NCBI GenBank assembly: GCA_002633005.1
Contig: NMRA01000210.1
Span: 94,984-158,983, forward strand
From: Phoronis australis
Taxonomy: Eukaryota > Phoronida > Phoronidae
Direction of reading: 5' to 3'
DNA: 64,000 nucleotides
Below are positions 31,380-45,100 of this stretch, piece by piece. A program made the position numbers and the translations under genes. Position 1 is the stretch's first letter. The number at the start of each line of letters is the position of its first letter. The notes under the pieces are model-generated. The model saw only the letters and a list, made by a program, of their open reading frames with translations. It was not told the DNA's origin and made no database searches.

Positions 31380-32090
31380 AAGGTAAAAAGGTAGTCCATA
31401 ACATTGTTCAGTTTGACAGATATATTAGTGGTCTAGGTGTTTTGACGGCTCTAACAATCTTTGATAAAGTGGTGACACCAAATCTAATGTATGGTGCTGA
31501 GGTTTGGAGATTTCAGAAATACACCGCCATAGAAAGTATATACATGTACATTATATTTTGTAAATGCATATTGAGAGTTGGCTCAAATACTACCAACGCC
31601 GATGTGCTGGGTGATGTGGGTCGATATCCTTTGTACGCCATGCTATAACATGTTGAAGTCCTTGGACACAGTAGTAAGAACACCAGCACCAGGGCCACTT
31701 GTATCAAACATTTACTACTTGGATATGGTTTTGGTTTTGTTTGGGCGTAACAAAATGTTGGATATATTGGTGTAGTTTTGAAAGTATTTATTCAGAGAGT
31801 TAAAGACTGCGCCTTCCAAGAATTGTAGTGTAAAGTTAGAACTTGTACTCTTTGCTGAGGTTCATAAGAACTTAAATGTTGCTCCATATCTGAAGTTATA
31901 AAATATGGGTAGATTGTAGGTATATAACTAAAATACGTTGCTTTTCCCATACTCTTAAAGCCGAGGTGGCACGAGAAAGAGTAGGTAGAGAACAAAGGCT
32001 GTGCAAATATTGCAACAAATTTAATTTGTATGAAATTCAGGACGAATTCCTTAACAAGATGTTTTCTGTATGATAACTTGAGTATCCAAT
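31380..32090 (+). mobile_element. Non-LTR retrotransposon, C-terminal part of RT ORF
   Basis: FDKVVTPNLMYGAEVWRF, then DVLGDVGRYPLYAM and, after frameshifts, EQRLCKYCNKFNLYEIQDEF. This is the thumb-to-zinc-knuckle tail typical of CR1/RTE-like LINEs (PILLYGSEVWG..., GELGRYPL, R.C..C). Broken by stops; 5' truncated; interrupted at 32099 by the solo LTR. Confidence 0.75.
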
Positions 32091-32098
32091 TTATTCCA

Positions 32099-32816
32099 TG
32101 TCAGAATATAGACTGACACTGTTTTTAGTTGTATTGTTTTGTTTTGTTGTTCTGTTTGATTGACATGACCGCTGAGTTAAGTACAGTGATGATGTAATTT
32201 GTTTACTACAGAATAGTATGGAACTTTCTAGTAGACTGAGTTCAGTAGTGATGATGTAATTTGTTTACTACAGTAAAGTGTGGAACTTTCTAGAAGACTC
32301 TAGCATGACAGTGGTTGATGTAGTATGGAATATTCTAGAGACTAGTACATGTTTGTAGGATGGTTGGGTAGATTCAGGAAAGTTCTAGAATGTGCTTGAA
32401 TTGATGGAAAGTTCTAGAACATTGCATTAGTCTATAAATAAACAGGCACGGGCTTGTATTAGTCAGTTTAGAAAGAAGAAAAGCAGTAAAACAGTTAAAG
32501 AGTTGCAGTGAAGAGAATCAGCAGTTACAGCGAGAATTAACACAGAGCCAGCTATAGACAGAAGGTTATTGAATCAACGAGTGTAACAATTGCTGAAAGT
32601 GTCTCAGAGGTTCATCACAAGTCCAGGCTTCGCATCAGTGGCTGGAGCATAGAACAGACATTATGTCGGACGTTTTGTTTGAGTAGGCTTGTGAACTTTT
32701 GGTCGAGATTAATAAAGGATTAAGTCGAACCAGTCTTCAGTCTATCATCGCACCGAAAGCTATTAGCACCGGTCTGTAACAACCTGCGCCCACCCACACA
32801 CGGGGAAAACGTGACA
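32099..32816 (+). mobile_element. Solo LTR with 5-bp target duplication
   Basis: 718 bp bounded by TGTCA...TGACA and flanked on both sides by TTCCA (32094-32098 and 32817-32821). It contains TCTATAAATA near 32431 and AATAAAGG near 32709, fitting LTR promoter and polyadenylation signals on the plus strand. Two imperfect internal units of about 58 bp (GTGATGATGTAATTTGTTTA) lie near 32185-32300. No internal retroelement remains, so it is an LTR-LTR recombination product, probably Ty3/Gypsy type. Confidence 0.85.
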
Positions 32817-33069
32817 TTCCAGAACTGTCATAATGCTATTCTATATCATTTTCAAGTTACATGAGTGACGTTCAAGTACCTTCTTGGTTAATCCGTCAAA
32901 ATTCATCACGAAAGCTTCTCATAAGAGCCAGTGTCTAAATGCTTCATCATTGTGATTGTTATTTCATGCATCAGTGTATCTGTATACAGTGTATGTACAT
33001 GGTGTGTACAATGTGGGGGGCATTGTGTGTCGGTGGCCTTTGATGTACAATGTACAAAAGTTTAAACTT

Positions 33070-33390
33070 TGAAAGAAACAAAAACAGAACAGTCAGATGT
33101 TCGGTATGTTAGTGAGCATTTCAAAGTTGCATCACTAGATTATATAAGGTCTGTGTTTCATTCTATCCTAGGTTTTCGTTATTCCAAATGTAGTTACTCC
33201 AGCGTTGGTCATACTACTTTGATTTATTTACTTTCTGCTCTGGATATTTTTTCACTGACTTAATTGCACGGCATTACTGTCCTGTCTCCTGGAGATACCC
33301 GTATCAAGAAGATTTCACAAATAAAATTAGTAGTCATTTTTCCTGATGAATGTTATTAGCTATTTGGAGCTGTGAAGGACATCTCTACAT
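33070..33390. repeat. Direct repeat, right copy
   Basis: Second copy of the unit at 31040-31375, with small indels. Confidence 0.75.
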
Positions 33391-33703
33391 TGATTTGTTT
33401 AAGTTTTATTTTCTTGTCCTCTATAGATGGCAGTCTTAGTGCATTGCTTTGTGTTCAGCTTACCTACCAGTGAGGCTTAACCCCCCTTTTTGGCACCTAC
33501 CCCTATTGTCTAACTCAGAAGTCATGTTGGTAAACATTTTAATTCAATCGACACCCTGTTTGGTTAGTTTATTATTTGGCAAGCAATCTCATAAGTCTAC
33601 TGTATTTAAATATTTGATATATAGTTCACGTTCTCACTGTCACCGCCAGAAGTTCTTAATGCATCAATAATATCTCGAACCAGTTTGAATTTCCATTGTT
33701 TCA

Positions 33704-34500
33704 TTGAAAAAAATGTCATCTACAACGTCGAAATTTAAGGGCAGTTCATGGTGGACAGAAAATATTCGTGAGTGGTCAAATGCTTTTTATATGGCGACAA
33801 ACAAGCTATTTGATAGAACCGAAAGCAGTCGATGGACAGTCAATAAAATTTGGAATCATTCAATTACTTCAAGAGTGGCTGCGATTTTAAACCATAATTT
33901 GTGCAAGGACACTGCGATTATTGAGTGCAATGTCAGACTATCTCAGAACATCAACAATGAGTGGAACGTGGTCTGCATATTAATAGCATGGGGTAGTTTC
34001 GAAATATTGTCTTGAAATTGCAAATGTGTGGCCGGTTTACGAAATACATCAAGTCACATTGGTGCTGTCTTGTCGAAAATTGAATACACTGTCAGAATGG
34101 AGATGATATCAACAAAGTATTCAGTAGCACTCCATTGTCTATTACAAAAAATAGAAACACACACGTCTCATCGTCGAACAGAGGAAATAATAGAGGTCTT
34201 GCAGCTACTACTGTTCAGCAAGGTGATACTGACTTGTAGAAAGGCTCCAAGAAAGTCAGGATAACAGAAAGTTTTGATCATGAAATCCCTGTGAAAAAAA
34301 ACATCGACGCCATGAAATTTTTGACATCCGTCCCAGTTTTAAAGGCAACTATTTTACAAAGAATGAGAGGGCTGAACGAAGGGAAAGCATTTTACTGCCT
34401 CAACAAATCATTCACTATTCACACGCTGGGCTCTCAGTTGCCCCTTCAGAGAGCAGTTTAGCCCAGCAAGCCCTGGTGAAACTCTAAATGGGTAATAAAT
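33704..34500 (+). pseudogene. SWIM zinc-finger protein fragment (YqaJ-transposon type)
   Basis: The frame from 33704 runs through one TGA (34013-34015) to 34264. Across it lies NCKCVAGLRNTSSHIGAVL, which matches the SWIM pattern CxC...CxH except that the third ligand Cys is Ser. Related proteins in invertebrate genomes pair SWIM with a YqaJ-like exonuclease. A following piece, FLTSVPVLKATILQRMRGLN, is shifted in frame. Dead, probably transposon-borne. Confidence 0.55.
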
Positions 34501-35005
34501 TGTTAGAAACAAAATGCCAAGTTCCAATCCCTGGTCTACCTTAGATTAAATCGTATCATCAAATAAATGTGATGATGAGTTCAAAAATGATGCTGCAACC
34601 CTTAAAGTTACTTCTTCATATGTTATACTTTACTTTTCCTACATATTTTATTTTTTCTACTTAACTTTATAACACATTTTTCTAGTCAAACAGATAAATT
34701 TCACTCGTTTTTTGTACCATATGTAATATGTAACCAATATATTATTTTGTACTATCCCCAGTCACGTACTTGTGTTAGTTTTTATTGTAAATCCGGCCAT
34801 ATACGTTTTAGTTTCCACTCCGAAGTTTCAGTAATTTAATATTTGTCATTAGTTTTGTTGTTTGTTACTAACTTGTTTGTTTGTTCCAACATTTGTTAGA
34901 TAGAAGAGGAGTAAAGTTTAAGTTTTTTTCATATGTTCATGTGACACGTAAAGCGGTATGCGGTACAAGCGGTAAGCAACAACACATACACAGTACGGTC
35001 ATTTC

Positions 35006-35420
35006 TTAAAGAGGTCTGAAACGCAAAAAAAACCATTAAACTGCATCATTCAAGTAGGTTTCTGTCGCTGACACAGAATTCAACCAGTTCAACAGGTATT
35101 TTACGGTTTGTTCGTGAAGGTTTTGAACTTTTGTTGATGTCAGAACATTTTTGTTTAGTATCCATATTTCAAAACAGAGATCCATCAACAGCACGTCAAT
35201 GTCTTCGATTTTTCTCCAACAAGGCAAAGTTCGTCTTCTTATTTGGTATGGCAAGGCATATTGACGTAGCACATTTCCCTCACATGGAAAATGCGACCTT
35301 TGGCCTTTGACGTAAACAAACAATGGCTACTTCAAGCGAAAGCCAGTTTGGATAAGCGGGAAGCGATGTAAGACCTAACTGTTTAAATCAGATATAAAGG
35401 GAGTGTTCAATTCAAATGTA
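35006..35420. mobile_element. R1 MITE, left-end copy
   Basis: Head TTAAAGAGGTCTGAAACGC and the internal order of the 5101 copy are present; the right inverted repeat is not recognisable. A poly-G run follows at about 35566-35577. Confidence 0.6.
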
Positions 35421-35972
35421 TTCTTAAATGCACTGGGAGTTGTTTTTGGAAAATCGCTCGCTTACTCGCCTCATATTCTGCTGTCGACCTCAAACTCGGA
35501 GTGCAATCACACATAATTATTTGTTTATCGAATGACAGAGCAATTGCGTGAATTTATCATAAATGGGGGGGGGGGGGCTGAAGTCAACTTGTCTTTTATA
35601 AGTCTCACAAAGGGAACGGTGGGCTAATTGGTTTATCAGTAACGGCTTTGGATCAAAGATTCGATCATAAATAGCATACTAATTAGAGTTTCGATTTCGA
35701 TCGCCAATGCCGTTTCCACAAATGAACTGAAATAATCATCCACGGATATGACCCAAACTTTCAAAATAAGAAAGGAATGTCGCAGAACCTTAATTGAAAA
35801 ATATTATTTCTGTCAACCTTAAACACGTTTTAGATAAAAGCCTCTCAGTACCATAGCACAAGAATGTCTAGATGAGATATTCCCCGAGACTGACTGAATT
35901 ATGACAAAGCCTTATTTCTGTTAGCTTTGCTACAGATCACGATTAGAACAAGAAAAGGGGTGCCACTTAGAG

Positions 35973-36030
35973 TTGGCGTTTCGACTACAAACTCTCGTGT
36001 AGAAAATGATTTCGATCCAGGCCGGAACCG
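35973..36030 (+). pseudogene. Relic of a second gene A (terminal exon)
   Basis: Aligns with 8973-9030: both share AGAAAATG-like/GGAAATG, TTCGA(A/T)CCAGGCC(T/G)GAACCGC and the downstream TACAGCGCCACCTCA(C/G)TTGTTAACATT. The reading frame has lost its residues and its stop (TGA to CGG). No other exon of this copy is found upstream. Confidence 0.7.
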
Positions 36031-36131
36031 CGTTCGGAGTACAGCGCCACCTCAGTTGTTAACATTACTACAGATCAACATGGAAGAAAGGAAAAGTGTA
36101 TTTTTGAATGTCATAACTAATTTTATGGAAT

Positions 36132-36182
36132 TTATTCTACAACATGCTCAACGCTGTCATGGCTCCGATACATTCTGCGTAA
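36132..36182 (-). CDS. Gene C terminal exon
   Basis: 51 bp after CTCAG. LRRMYRSHDSVEHVVE and TAA. Much shorter than the B terminal frame; the stop arises by substitution within an alignable sequence. Confidence 0.7.
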   Translation of the reverse strand, partial: LRRMYRSHDSVEHVVE

Positions 36183-39100
36183 CTGAGAAATGAAACTAAG
36201 TGTCGTTTACTCTGGCAATCTTACCTGTCTATCTCATGCAAGGGTCTGGCAAGCCAATTCTACTTTTCAATGGAACAGCAAATGTGATTATGCGTATATT
36301 TTCAAGTATTTATTTCTTGAACTTGCTTAATGATAAGACAGTCATGAGGCTGGTAAATGGTAGTCTAAAGAATTCTGTTAAGAGCTTTGATGCAAGGTTG
36401 ACCACCTTACAGATGACAACCAAGTGGCCCATGTTCTTCTTTTCTCGTGAATACGAATCTTTTGTAAGGAATTGTGTTCTCACTTACTGTACACACCTCT
36501 GTTCTCATGAAACACATTTTAGACTCAGTATCCAGAGGTACGAGCAACCACGTGTCTTGGAAAGGTTTTGAAACTGTCGGTATCTTGTAAATGAGCACAA
36601 CTGCGGTTTCGGTAGTTTTTTAACCAAATGGTCATTTAAACGGCGATGTCAGTTACTATAGCGACTAGTGTTTGCCCGCTTCTTATTCGCAAGCCACAAT
36701 ATTTCCAACCATTTCTCTCAACTTCTTTTTCGAGATCTGAAATTACAATACGGATTGTCATCATTTCAAGTTGTGTGGATAAATAGAAAAGCAATACTTG
36801 GGGATTCAGGTTCGATTTGTAAACGTAATTTGTGCTATAATGTCGGTCGCATCACATGTATTAAATATAATTTCAAGTCCGAAGGTTTTTCATTTGGAGT
36901 TGTCACGGAACACGGGGCATACAATAAAAGTGGCTGTCTTGTGTGCGATTTCTTATCTTGACTTACTATGTTTCGTATTGAAGCACCTCATGTAAGCAAT
37001 AGTAATGACTCTAAACTTGATCACATTTGTTTTTGGCCAAACATGAGCGCGTAAGTAAACAGAGATTGACTGATATGAACCTTTGTCTTGAGAATGATTT
37101 ATATTGAATAAACCGAAACGTCGGATCAATATGTCTCTGTTGCGCGCAATTTAAAAGTTCGTGGACTGTGAACTTACCTTGTTTCGTATGCCAACACGTG
37201 GGAACTTCTCCATGAAAATGAATTTGTCAGGAACCCACAGTTCTAGTATCAGCTGAAACACAAATGTGATACATTTAAACTGGTGACTTATCTTATAGGC
37301 TTATTGGGCGTTAAGTATTTTCGCATGGTGCAAATATTATCTTCATCAAAACTCAAAATTACATCGCAGCAACAAGAGCAAAAGGAATGAGTGGTTAACA
37401 AATACTACTTACATTTTTGCTACAGTAAGATTTTAGCTCTTCTACACTTGCTGTCTGGTCGTCTTCCAATCTATAATCAGAACACCAAGCTACATGTATA
37501 CGTAATACCATTCAGTAACTGAGTCGATTTGCATGCTAGGCAGCTGGCCATCCTTAAGAGACCTATTTTCAAACTTTCAAACTCCGTCAAAAAGTCTGAC
37601 TCACAGATGTGTTTTTTGACGGTTAAGTAGAAAGTTGTAACTAAATCTTATACTGAACTATCGTGTAATATGTAATAATGAGATCAATTAAGGACAACGA
37701 TTAAATTTTGTACTCACATAATACATGCGACCATTATAACACCCGCGTAGTCGTCGGGAACGCCTACAACCTGTAAAAAATCTACCAATGACGTTGTACC
37801 TAAACAACAATACTAATTGACATGTTTTTTTCTGGTGGAAGGGATCCAGATGACAAAATCGATAACATAACTCCGATTATACACTGTAAGTAAAGACTTT
37901 GACATGTACACCCTGTGGTTAGCAGCAAGCAATTCTTGCTTTGGCAAGTGGTTATTAACACCGGCGGATGTGTAGGCCATCGTTAGGAGAGGGTGCTCCC
38001 ATTCACGATTTTCGAAGATGCTCCAACACATTGGCGGCGCACCATAGCGGGCTGGAGGCTATAGCCCCCACTTATTTTAGTGCTGCGCAGTCTATGCTAC
38101 AGCATTTACTGTAAGTAGAGAGGGACCCTCTGGGGCACCCTAAGTTTGCCAAGCAGTGACAAGCCATTTGTGAATCGATCAAAATACTGTGAACTGTGTG
38201 GGACCTCCCTTTCTTCAAAAGAGCACAAGACAACACACTGTACATGATATGAGGGAATTACGCTAGGCAGAATAAAACAATCAAAGCTCATACTGTGTAG
38301 TTTGACAATTTGAAGGAAGTCTTCTTACGCGCAACGCACTCTAGGAAATCACCCTCTCCTGATCAGCCAGATGCACATTTGCAGTCACCAGGTGGTAAGA
38401 TGAATTTCTCATTGACCTACGCCGCTCTATGCTTAATTCAGGCTGAAGAATCCGTACATTCTAAAAATCAGCAGCAACAAATATTACCTGTGCACTCTTA
38501 ACCTTAGGATGGTCATTGAGCACTTTTTCAATTGGTCCTGGGTAGACGACATCGCCAAATCGTTTGAACCGCATAGCATCACCGGTTCTTCCCATTATGC
38601 GCAGAATTCCCTCAGAATTCATTACACCAATATCGCTATAATTACAAAAAATAATGTGGGTTACACCATTCCAATTGCACAAGCTTGTAGAGGTATTTCG
38701 ACTGCGCCGACGGTGTCGCCGCTGACGTTCGCCATAGGGGTGCTGTAAACGAAGCTTGTCAATGTTAAATGCTAGAGTGTGTGTGAAAGTCTGCACATGC
38801 CGTACCAAAATGGTGGTGCAGTTTTGGTATACAAATTTGATATTACACAAATGTTAATGAAACTAGTGAACCATTATTTGGCAATCATGGAGCACAACCA
38901 TAGACTAAAAATAGTAAATCACTCTACTGATTACAAACGCTGTTTATAAACATCATAGAACTGTGGACCTGGAATGCCAACTTCAATCTCGTACCGCAGA
39001 GGTTGTGTTTTACACGCATGGGATAATGCCAAAACGCAGGCGTGAAATGATCGCCGTAGCACACCAAAACGTCCCGACAGTCTTGTTTTTTCAGCGAGAG

Positions 39101-42100
39101 ACGTAACACCCAATAGCGCCCAACTTCGTTTTTTAGACGAACGAGCAATAGGGCTACGTCGCATAGGAAATTACAATAGTGTACAAGTATATGTCAGTTT
39201 CGCCGTGTGTCAAAAAGCGGTTCATTTTGATGATGTGGTGGGATGGCGAGGAAAATTCACTGTGCAGTATATTATTCGTAACATAAATTCTATTTACAAC
39301 AGCTCTTGTTTTGTGAAAGAAGCAAAACTTCCTGAATTTGAATGAAAACATATTTTCACGACATATGATGTGGAACACATGATTGAGATCCCGCCTAGCA
39401 TGGTCGGCATTGCCAGTCGAGTGGACATCGTCGCCAAGGAGAGCCCATTAATTTTTTGTTCTGATAGGCAAGGGAAAAGTTAAAAAATGTATTAACTGCA
39501 AACTGGAAACGAATTCGATGTTGACAGATTTGTAAGTCAGGTCAGTCTCCTCCGTTTTAAAACAGTTTGAGGTTTACATGTTAAAGTTCGCTGGGAGCCC
39601 GAGAGACTGAGGCCGACACGAAGATGGAAGAAGGACGAACACAATATACGATCGTAGGTGATGGTCAACAAAGCACAGAATTAGCATGAGCATGCACCAG
39701 ATTTTTAGGCATAACGTGGTAAGGACAAAATTCCCCGTATAAAGTGCATACGATGCATTGAGTCTGAAGACCTTCGGGTAGAAATTATCGTTAAAAATCA
39801 AGCTATTCTGGTGTTTTTTTTAATTTACAACCTGTGATCTGTATATGATTATAACTACGTTAGTAAACACACACATACATGCATCACTAATTAACTTAAC
39901 GATGTAACTACTGTATGACACATTTTGGCAGTCTTTAACCGGTTTTCAATTCAGCCGATATCACTGACAAAAACTGCAACCGGCAACTACCCATTTTGTC
40001 ATTGTGTTTTCTCGAAGTTTTTAATTATTATTTCTGACATGAGTTACTAAATGTATCAATACGTGATGTCCACACGCGGACGCGCATACACAGTATGCGC
40101 AAAGCAAATCATCCTAAGTCGGCCTCAGACTTATATTGAGCTCTGCTCCACGACCACTGACTGTCGATCAACACCGCAAGGCGACGTTAACTTGGAAAAG
40201 TTGACGATTTTTCGGAAACTGAAACGTCAATACCCATTTCATTGTGTCCGTACACAGCTCAAGCAAGTATTAAGCAGTCTCGCTGTGTCAATGCCTCAGC
40301 CATTTATTCACAAATGACTCAGCTCCATTGCGGCTATTCTGGCGATGTGTTCCAGCCATGACGTAACACCAATTTTTATTTTCAAATTTCCACTATATTT
40401 CTCGATTAAAAGTAATGAAAACACATTTGTTTGACTGATAACACATACAACTCATTTCGAGTCGCATTAAGTACTTGCGACCGAGGCGGAATTCTTTACC
40501 GCTTAAGGTATATGGCATAGCATCAATAGTATACTATAAAAGTACATATTTTTAAATTTTAAAGAAAATTCAGATATCCTTTTGAATCGAATAAAGAAAC
40601 GGAATTAACAAATTTCATGCAAAAAAGTATGTTTGTGGAAATCATGTCGATCTAGGTATAAAATCAAGATTTTTAGAAGAATCGCTGTCACATGATTAAT
40701 AACACCTGGGCATTATATTTGTGCTCATAAAAATTCTGTTATGATCAAGTTTTTTTAAAATGTACAGCTTTAAGGGTCTCTTTTCAATTATTTAATGCTG
40801 TATTCCGCCCTGTTAAGTTAAATTGAAATGAAAACTAATGTTGACCATTTACCTTCAAAAACAATAATATTGCCTACTGTGATGCGATTCGATTTGCATT
40901 ACTAACAATGTCATCGAAGACATCAGCGACACGAAGCGGCGCTTAAACTTCATCGGGACTGGACAAACCTAAATTCAAAAATAGCGCACGTGCGCCTTGC
41001 CAGCTGCAGTGACTTGGAGTTGGTAAAGAAATCACAGTTCTATCACGGGGGGAATATCATGAGATCGATTGTATGAGTCAGATTAAACAGCCAAATTCGA
41101 TTTCTATTTGAGTCAGTCAAACAAGGCGATCTTTAACACCAAAGATGGCCTATGACAACTTGAAGTATTAATTTGATTTACCAGAAGAGCTGAAAGTATT
41201 GGTCAGTTCTGTTCACTAGTTGTTTTGTGATGCGATTCGGAAAGGATTGAGATACATTCTGTGAGAGCAACTTGGTTTACAATCGGTTGTCAACCCACTG
41301 TTTAAGCTGAGTACTGATTGGCTACTATTGGTTTCTGTCTACTGGTTGGCTACTATTTTGGTTTCTGTCTACTGATTGGCTACTATTGGTTTAGTCCTAC
41401 TGATTGGCTACTATTGGTTTTTGTTCACTGATTGGCTAGACTGGCTTTTTGTCCGCTTGCATCTCATACAATGAACGAAATGTGCGAACATGACCATGAC
41501 ATATATTTACAGTGAACAGCAGCTAACGCACGTTGCTGAAGTTGGAAAAGAAAATATGCCTCCTATAAGAATTGCGAAAGAAAAAATACAATTGATTCAT
41601 ACCCTGTAATGTACCATCCGTCACGGAATGCGTTCTCTGTCAACTCGGCTTCACCCCAGTAGCTGTGGAACATACACCAACCTTTGCAGAGTATTTCCCC
41701 AGGTGTTTCTACCGGAACAACTTGCCCATTTTCGTCAGTTATTTTAACCTGGACAATATGAAAAAGGTTGTGGTTATCATAATTAAAGAATTAAAATTGA
41801 GTAGCAGGTTAACCACGCGTGGTTACCTTAGAATTAAAAATTAAATTGAGAAGCAGGTTACCCAGACTTGATCCGTAGATTGCAAGAATCTCGCGAAGGA
41901 CGTTACATTCTGATCACGTGCTTCGTTTATAGAACATAGCGATATCTTTCGAAGCGTTGCATCATTTCAGCTGCGTGTTCGCGAGGAACGCATGTCATAC
42001 GAGACAATGAAACCAATGACCTATACTAAGTACATGTATAACGTATTAATCAAACCTTGTAGCGGCCGTTCACTATTTACTAGGACACAAAGACACAGAC

Positions 42101-45100
42101 ACGCACACACACAAATAAACGAACAAACAAACAAACATACAAACACACACACACAGAGGGAGAGACCAGTGGTGGATTTAGAGGGGGACCAAGGGGGTCA
42201 TGCTTCCCCCCCTAAAATTCTCTCTCCTGGATAGCGGACACACCATGGCAAGTGAACTTATTGAGCCTGAATTCAAGTAAACCGGACTATTGACTTTTTC
42301 AAGTCGAGAAATTTTACTAGGGCACAACTTGAGACCCATGTCGTAATACTAAAATGCGTAAAATGTGTAAATCAATTTTTTTTTTGAAGGAAGACGGGTT
42401 TAAAGTCGATTTGAAGCATTCCAATGCAATCAAATAAAGTGACCAACCTCGTAAAATGGAATTGGGTGTCCAACTGTTTCCAGACGAGTGGTGTGGCTGG
42501 GATAGTCTGCCGTGGTGCACGTTACTAAATTTGGTTCTGTCCCTCCGTAGGTATGCTAGAAAATGCAATATCGTCGCTCACGTATAAATGTAGTCAGTAA
42601 GAAAATTAGCTGTTTTCATTACTTGCACCTCGCTAATTTGAAGTTACGGAGAACAAGCGTTTTTCAACAGTTTATTGCTATGTAACCTATTTCACAACAA
42701 TAAGTATTTTTTAAACGGATGTTCATATGGCATGCGATTCGCAACACCACATCAACAAAATCAGAAAATGAAATGCATCAATATATAAATGAATATCTAA
42801 AAACAATAAATACCACGTGAGCCACAATAGCAATAAACCAAATGGAACTGAGCAAAATGTCTTTCAGATAAAAGTACTCACGATTAGTTCAGGGAATATT
42901 TTAAACATTTTCTCGAACAACTCTGGAGAGCAGCGCTGGCTTCCCACGAGACCTTTAAAGAGATATTCGAAGTCAAAGGAAGCTAATGTTTCCTAATAAA
43001 GGGCTTAAATCATAACAATCTTCCTTGTGGTGTTGGTATTTTTTTCGCACCAAATAACTTTATAATCGTATTTCTACATTCTAGAAAGGTCGCCCCTCTT
43101 CTTTGCAACTAGCGGTCTCTAAGTAGCAGCACGTAATTAAGAGCACACGATCACAAGCCTCTTATTTGTGGTGAAAGCAACACCCGCTGTCACAGAAACT
43201 GTCGGATACATAAGCACCGTAACGGTACCTTTAATCGTCGCCCGAAATCTCACTTCACTGGTAAAGAACATTCATCAATGATTAAACCTTGATAAGGTAG
43301 GAATAAGTATAGTGTTGAGCTACATGTACATCTGTTAGGGCTCCATACTCATGCTACGAGCACTGACTGACTGAAAGAACCAATTAAAGTTATTCCAGAT
43401 ATTAAACTTCTTCGGGATCAAATACCTCCATCGATGCATATATTTGCATCATTGGTGTCCTTCTTGAGTATGATGATTTAACTAAAAACTCAATTGTTCT
43501 GTGTCATAGATTAGATACCATGGTACTTAGAGGGTGGTATTTCCCTACATTTGCCGTGTAGCCTGTCTAAAGAGTAGGTCACGCCTGCCTGTCTGGAAGG
43601 ATTTGAAATTTTCATTTTTTTCAAAATTCGAGGGTTGTCAATAGTTACAGAGCATTATTAAGTTTCGCAGAAAAGGGTAAGCATCTTTTAATAAGCCACA
43701 ACTGCGTTTAGTATCATTTTTATGGTTAGAACACTCATGTCATTTGTGCTTACACGTCTCCTATCGCTGCTGTACCACCTGAAGTACTGTTGCAACACCC
43801 GGTGTCTCCTAGCGAACAAAAATTACAAAAAATACGGTCAAATTATTTTTGTCCACGCTTCACATCGTTTAATCTACCCAAAACCACAACTCTCTTTCCT
43901 GACTTGAGTAAGTATACGAAGAATGACACCGTGCCTTACCTCCTCGTAAACAACTCAAGTCGTATTTGTCGAAGTTTGGACTTGACAAAAGATCAATGTA
44001 GAACGCCGGCCACAAACAACAGTGAGTACATCTGGAAACAAAATAAAAACTACAATTACGAATTTCTATGTGACTTATTTTCAATAGTGTCTAAACGAGA
44101 AATAACTTATCGACTAAAACCACCAACTTGAAAAACGAAACTATGGGATGTATAGATGACAATTTTAACATTGGTGACGACAACAGTGATGATGGCTTTG
44201 ATGCAATTCTGTTTTTTGTTTTTATGAAGTGATGTGGCCAATAGGTGGCGTGCAGACCCGACTTAAAGTGGTTGTGACTTAGGACTAAAGTACACATTTG
44301 ATAATGAACTTGATGGCAAAGACCGTGACCCACCTTTCTTGTTCTAAAACCTTTAAAACACACGTTTCAACATCGCAATTATCGTCTCGTATACTTCCGG
44401 GAAGACATACTACTCTCGCCCTGTTTTTGTGAAACGTGCAAATGGCGAGAAAGCAGGTTACCACCATTTCGTCAACCCAGACGTTGAAAGTGGCGATGAT
44501 GCCTGGATTCTGAACGTACAAGGGAAAACCATTTCAATTAATTGACATTTTTAGGGTTAGAGTGATAACTTGGATTTGCAGATGAAGCATTCCTGCACAG
44601 AGGTCAAAAACAAACATTATGATTTTCAGTTACCGAAAGGGTATCTCACCAAACCTGTCTATCCTGCAAATTCACATAATTCTGACCGGATACAGATTAG
44701 AAGAAGTTTCTAATGCAGCCTACAGTGTGCAAGGCTGAGGTGGCATGCAAAACATGCGGTTTACACCTTCGTACAATTTGAAACCACTCGCTGTTTGAAA
44801 AAAAATAACCATTACTAATTTCCACCACAACTATGTGTCAAAATCGAAAAGTCCATTATTCCTTTTGGTTTGATTTTACCCAATGTCATGTCAATAACGC
44901 AAAAAGTTAGCGCAGTGTTAAAAATATTGCACTTTAGAGGGCAGCTTGGAGACTGTTAATTGCTATTTATCTATATTTACTTCAGACGACTACATGTATG
45001 CTAACGACTCCTTATTGTTATGCTGAGTGCTCACCTCCACTGATGCTGCTTTGCCGGGTATCTTTGACCGGAAGTTGAACTTTCCGAAGTTGCAAATGGT

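Noticed and set aside
43722-44131. Plus-strand open frames duplicated exactly at 48146-48555
   Set aside because: They are antisense to exons 10-11 and introns of gene C; identity only reflects the duplicated block.
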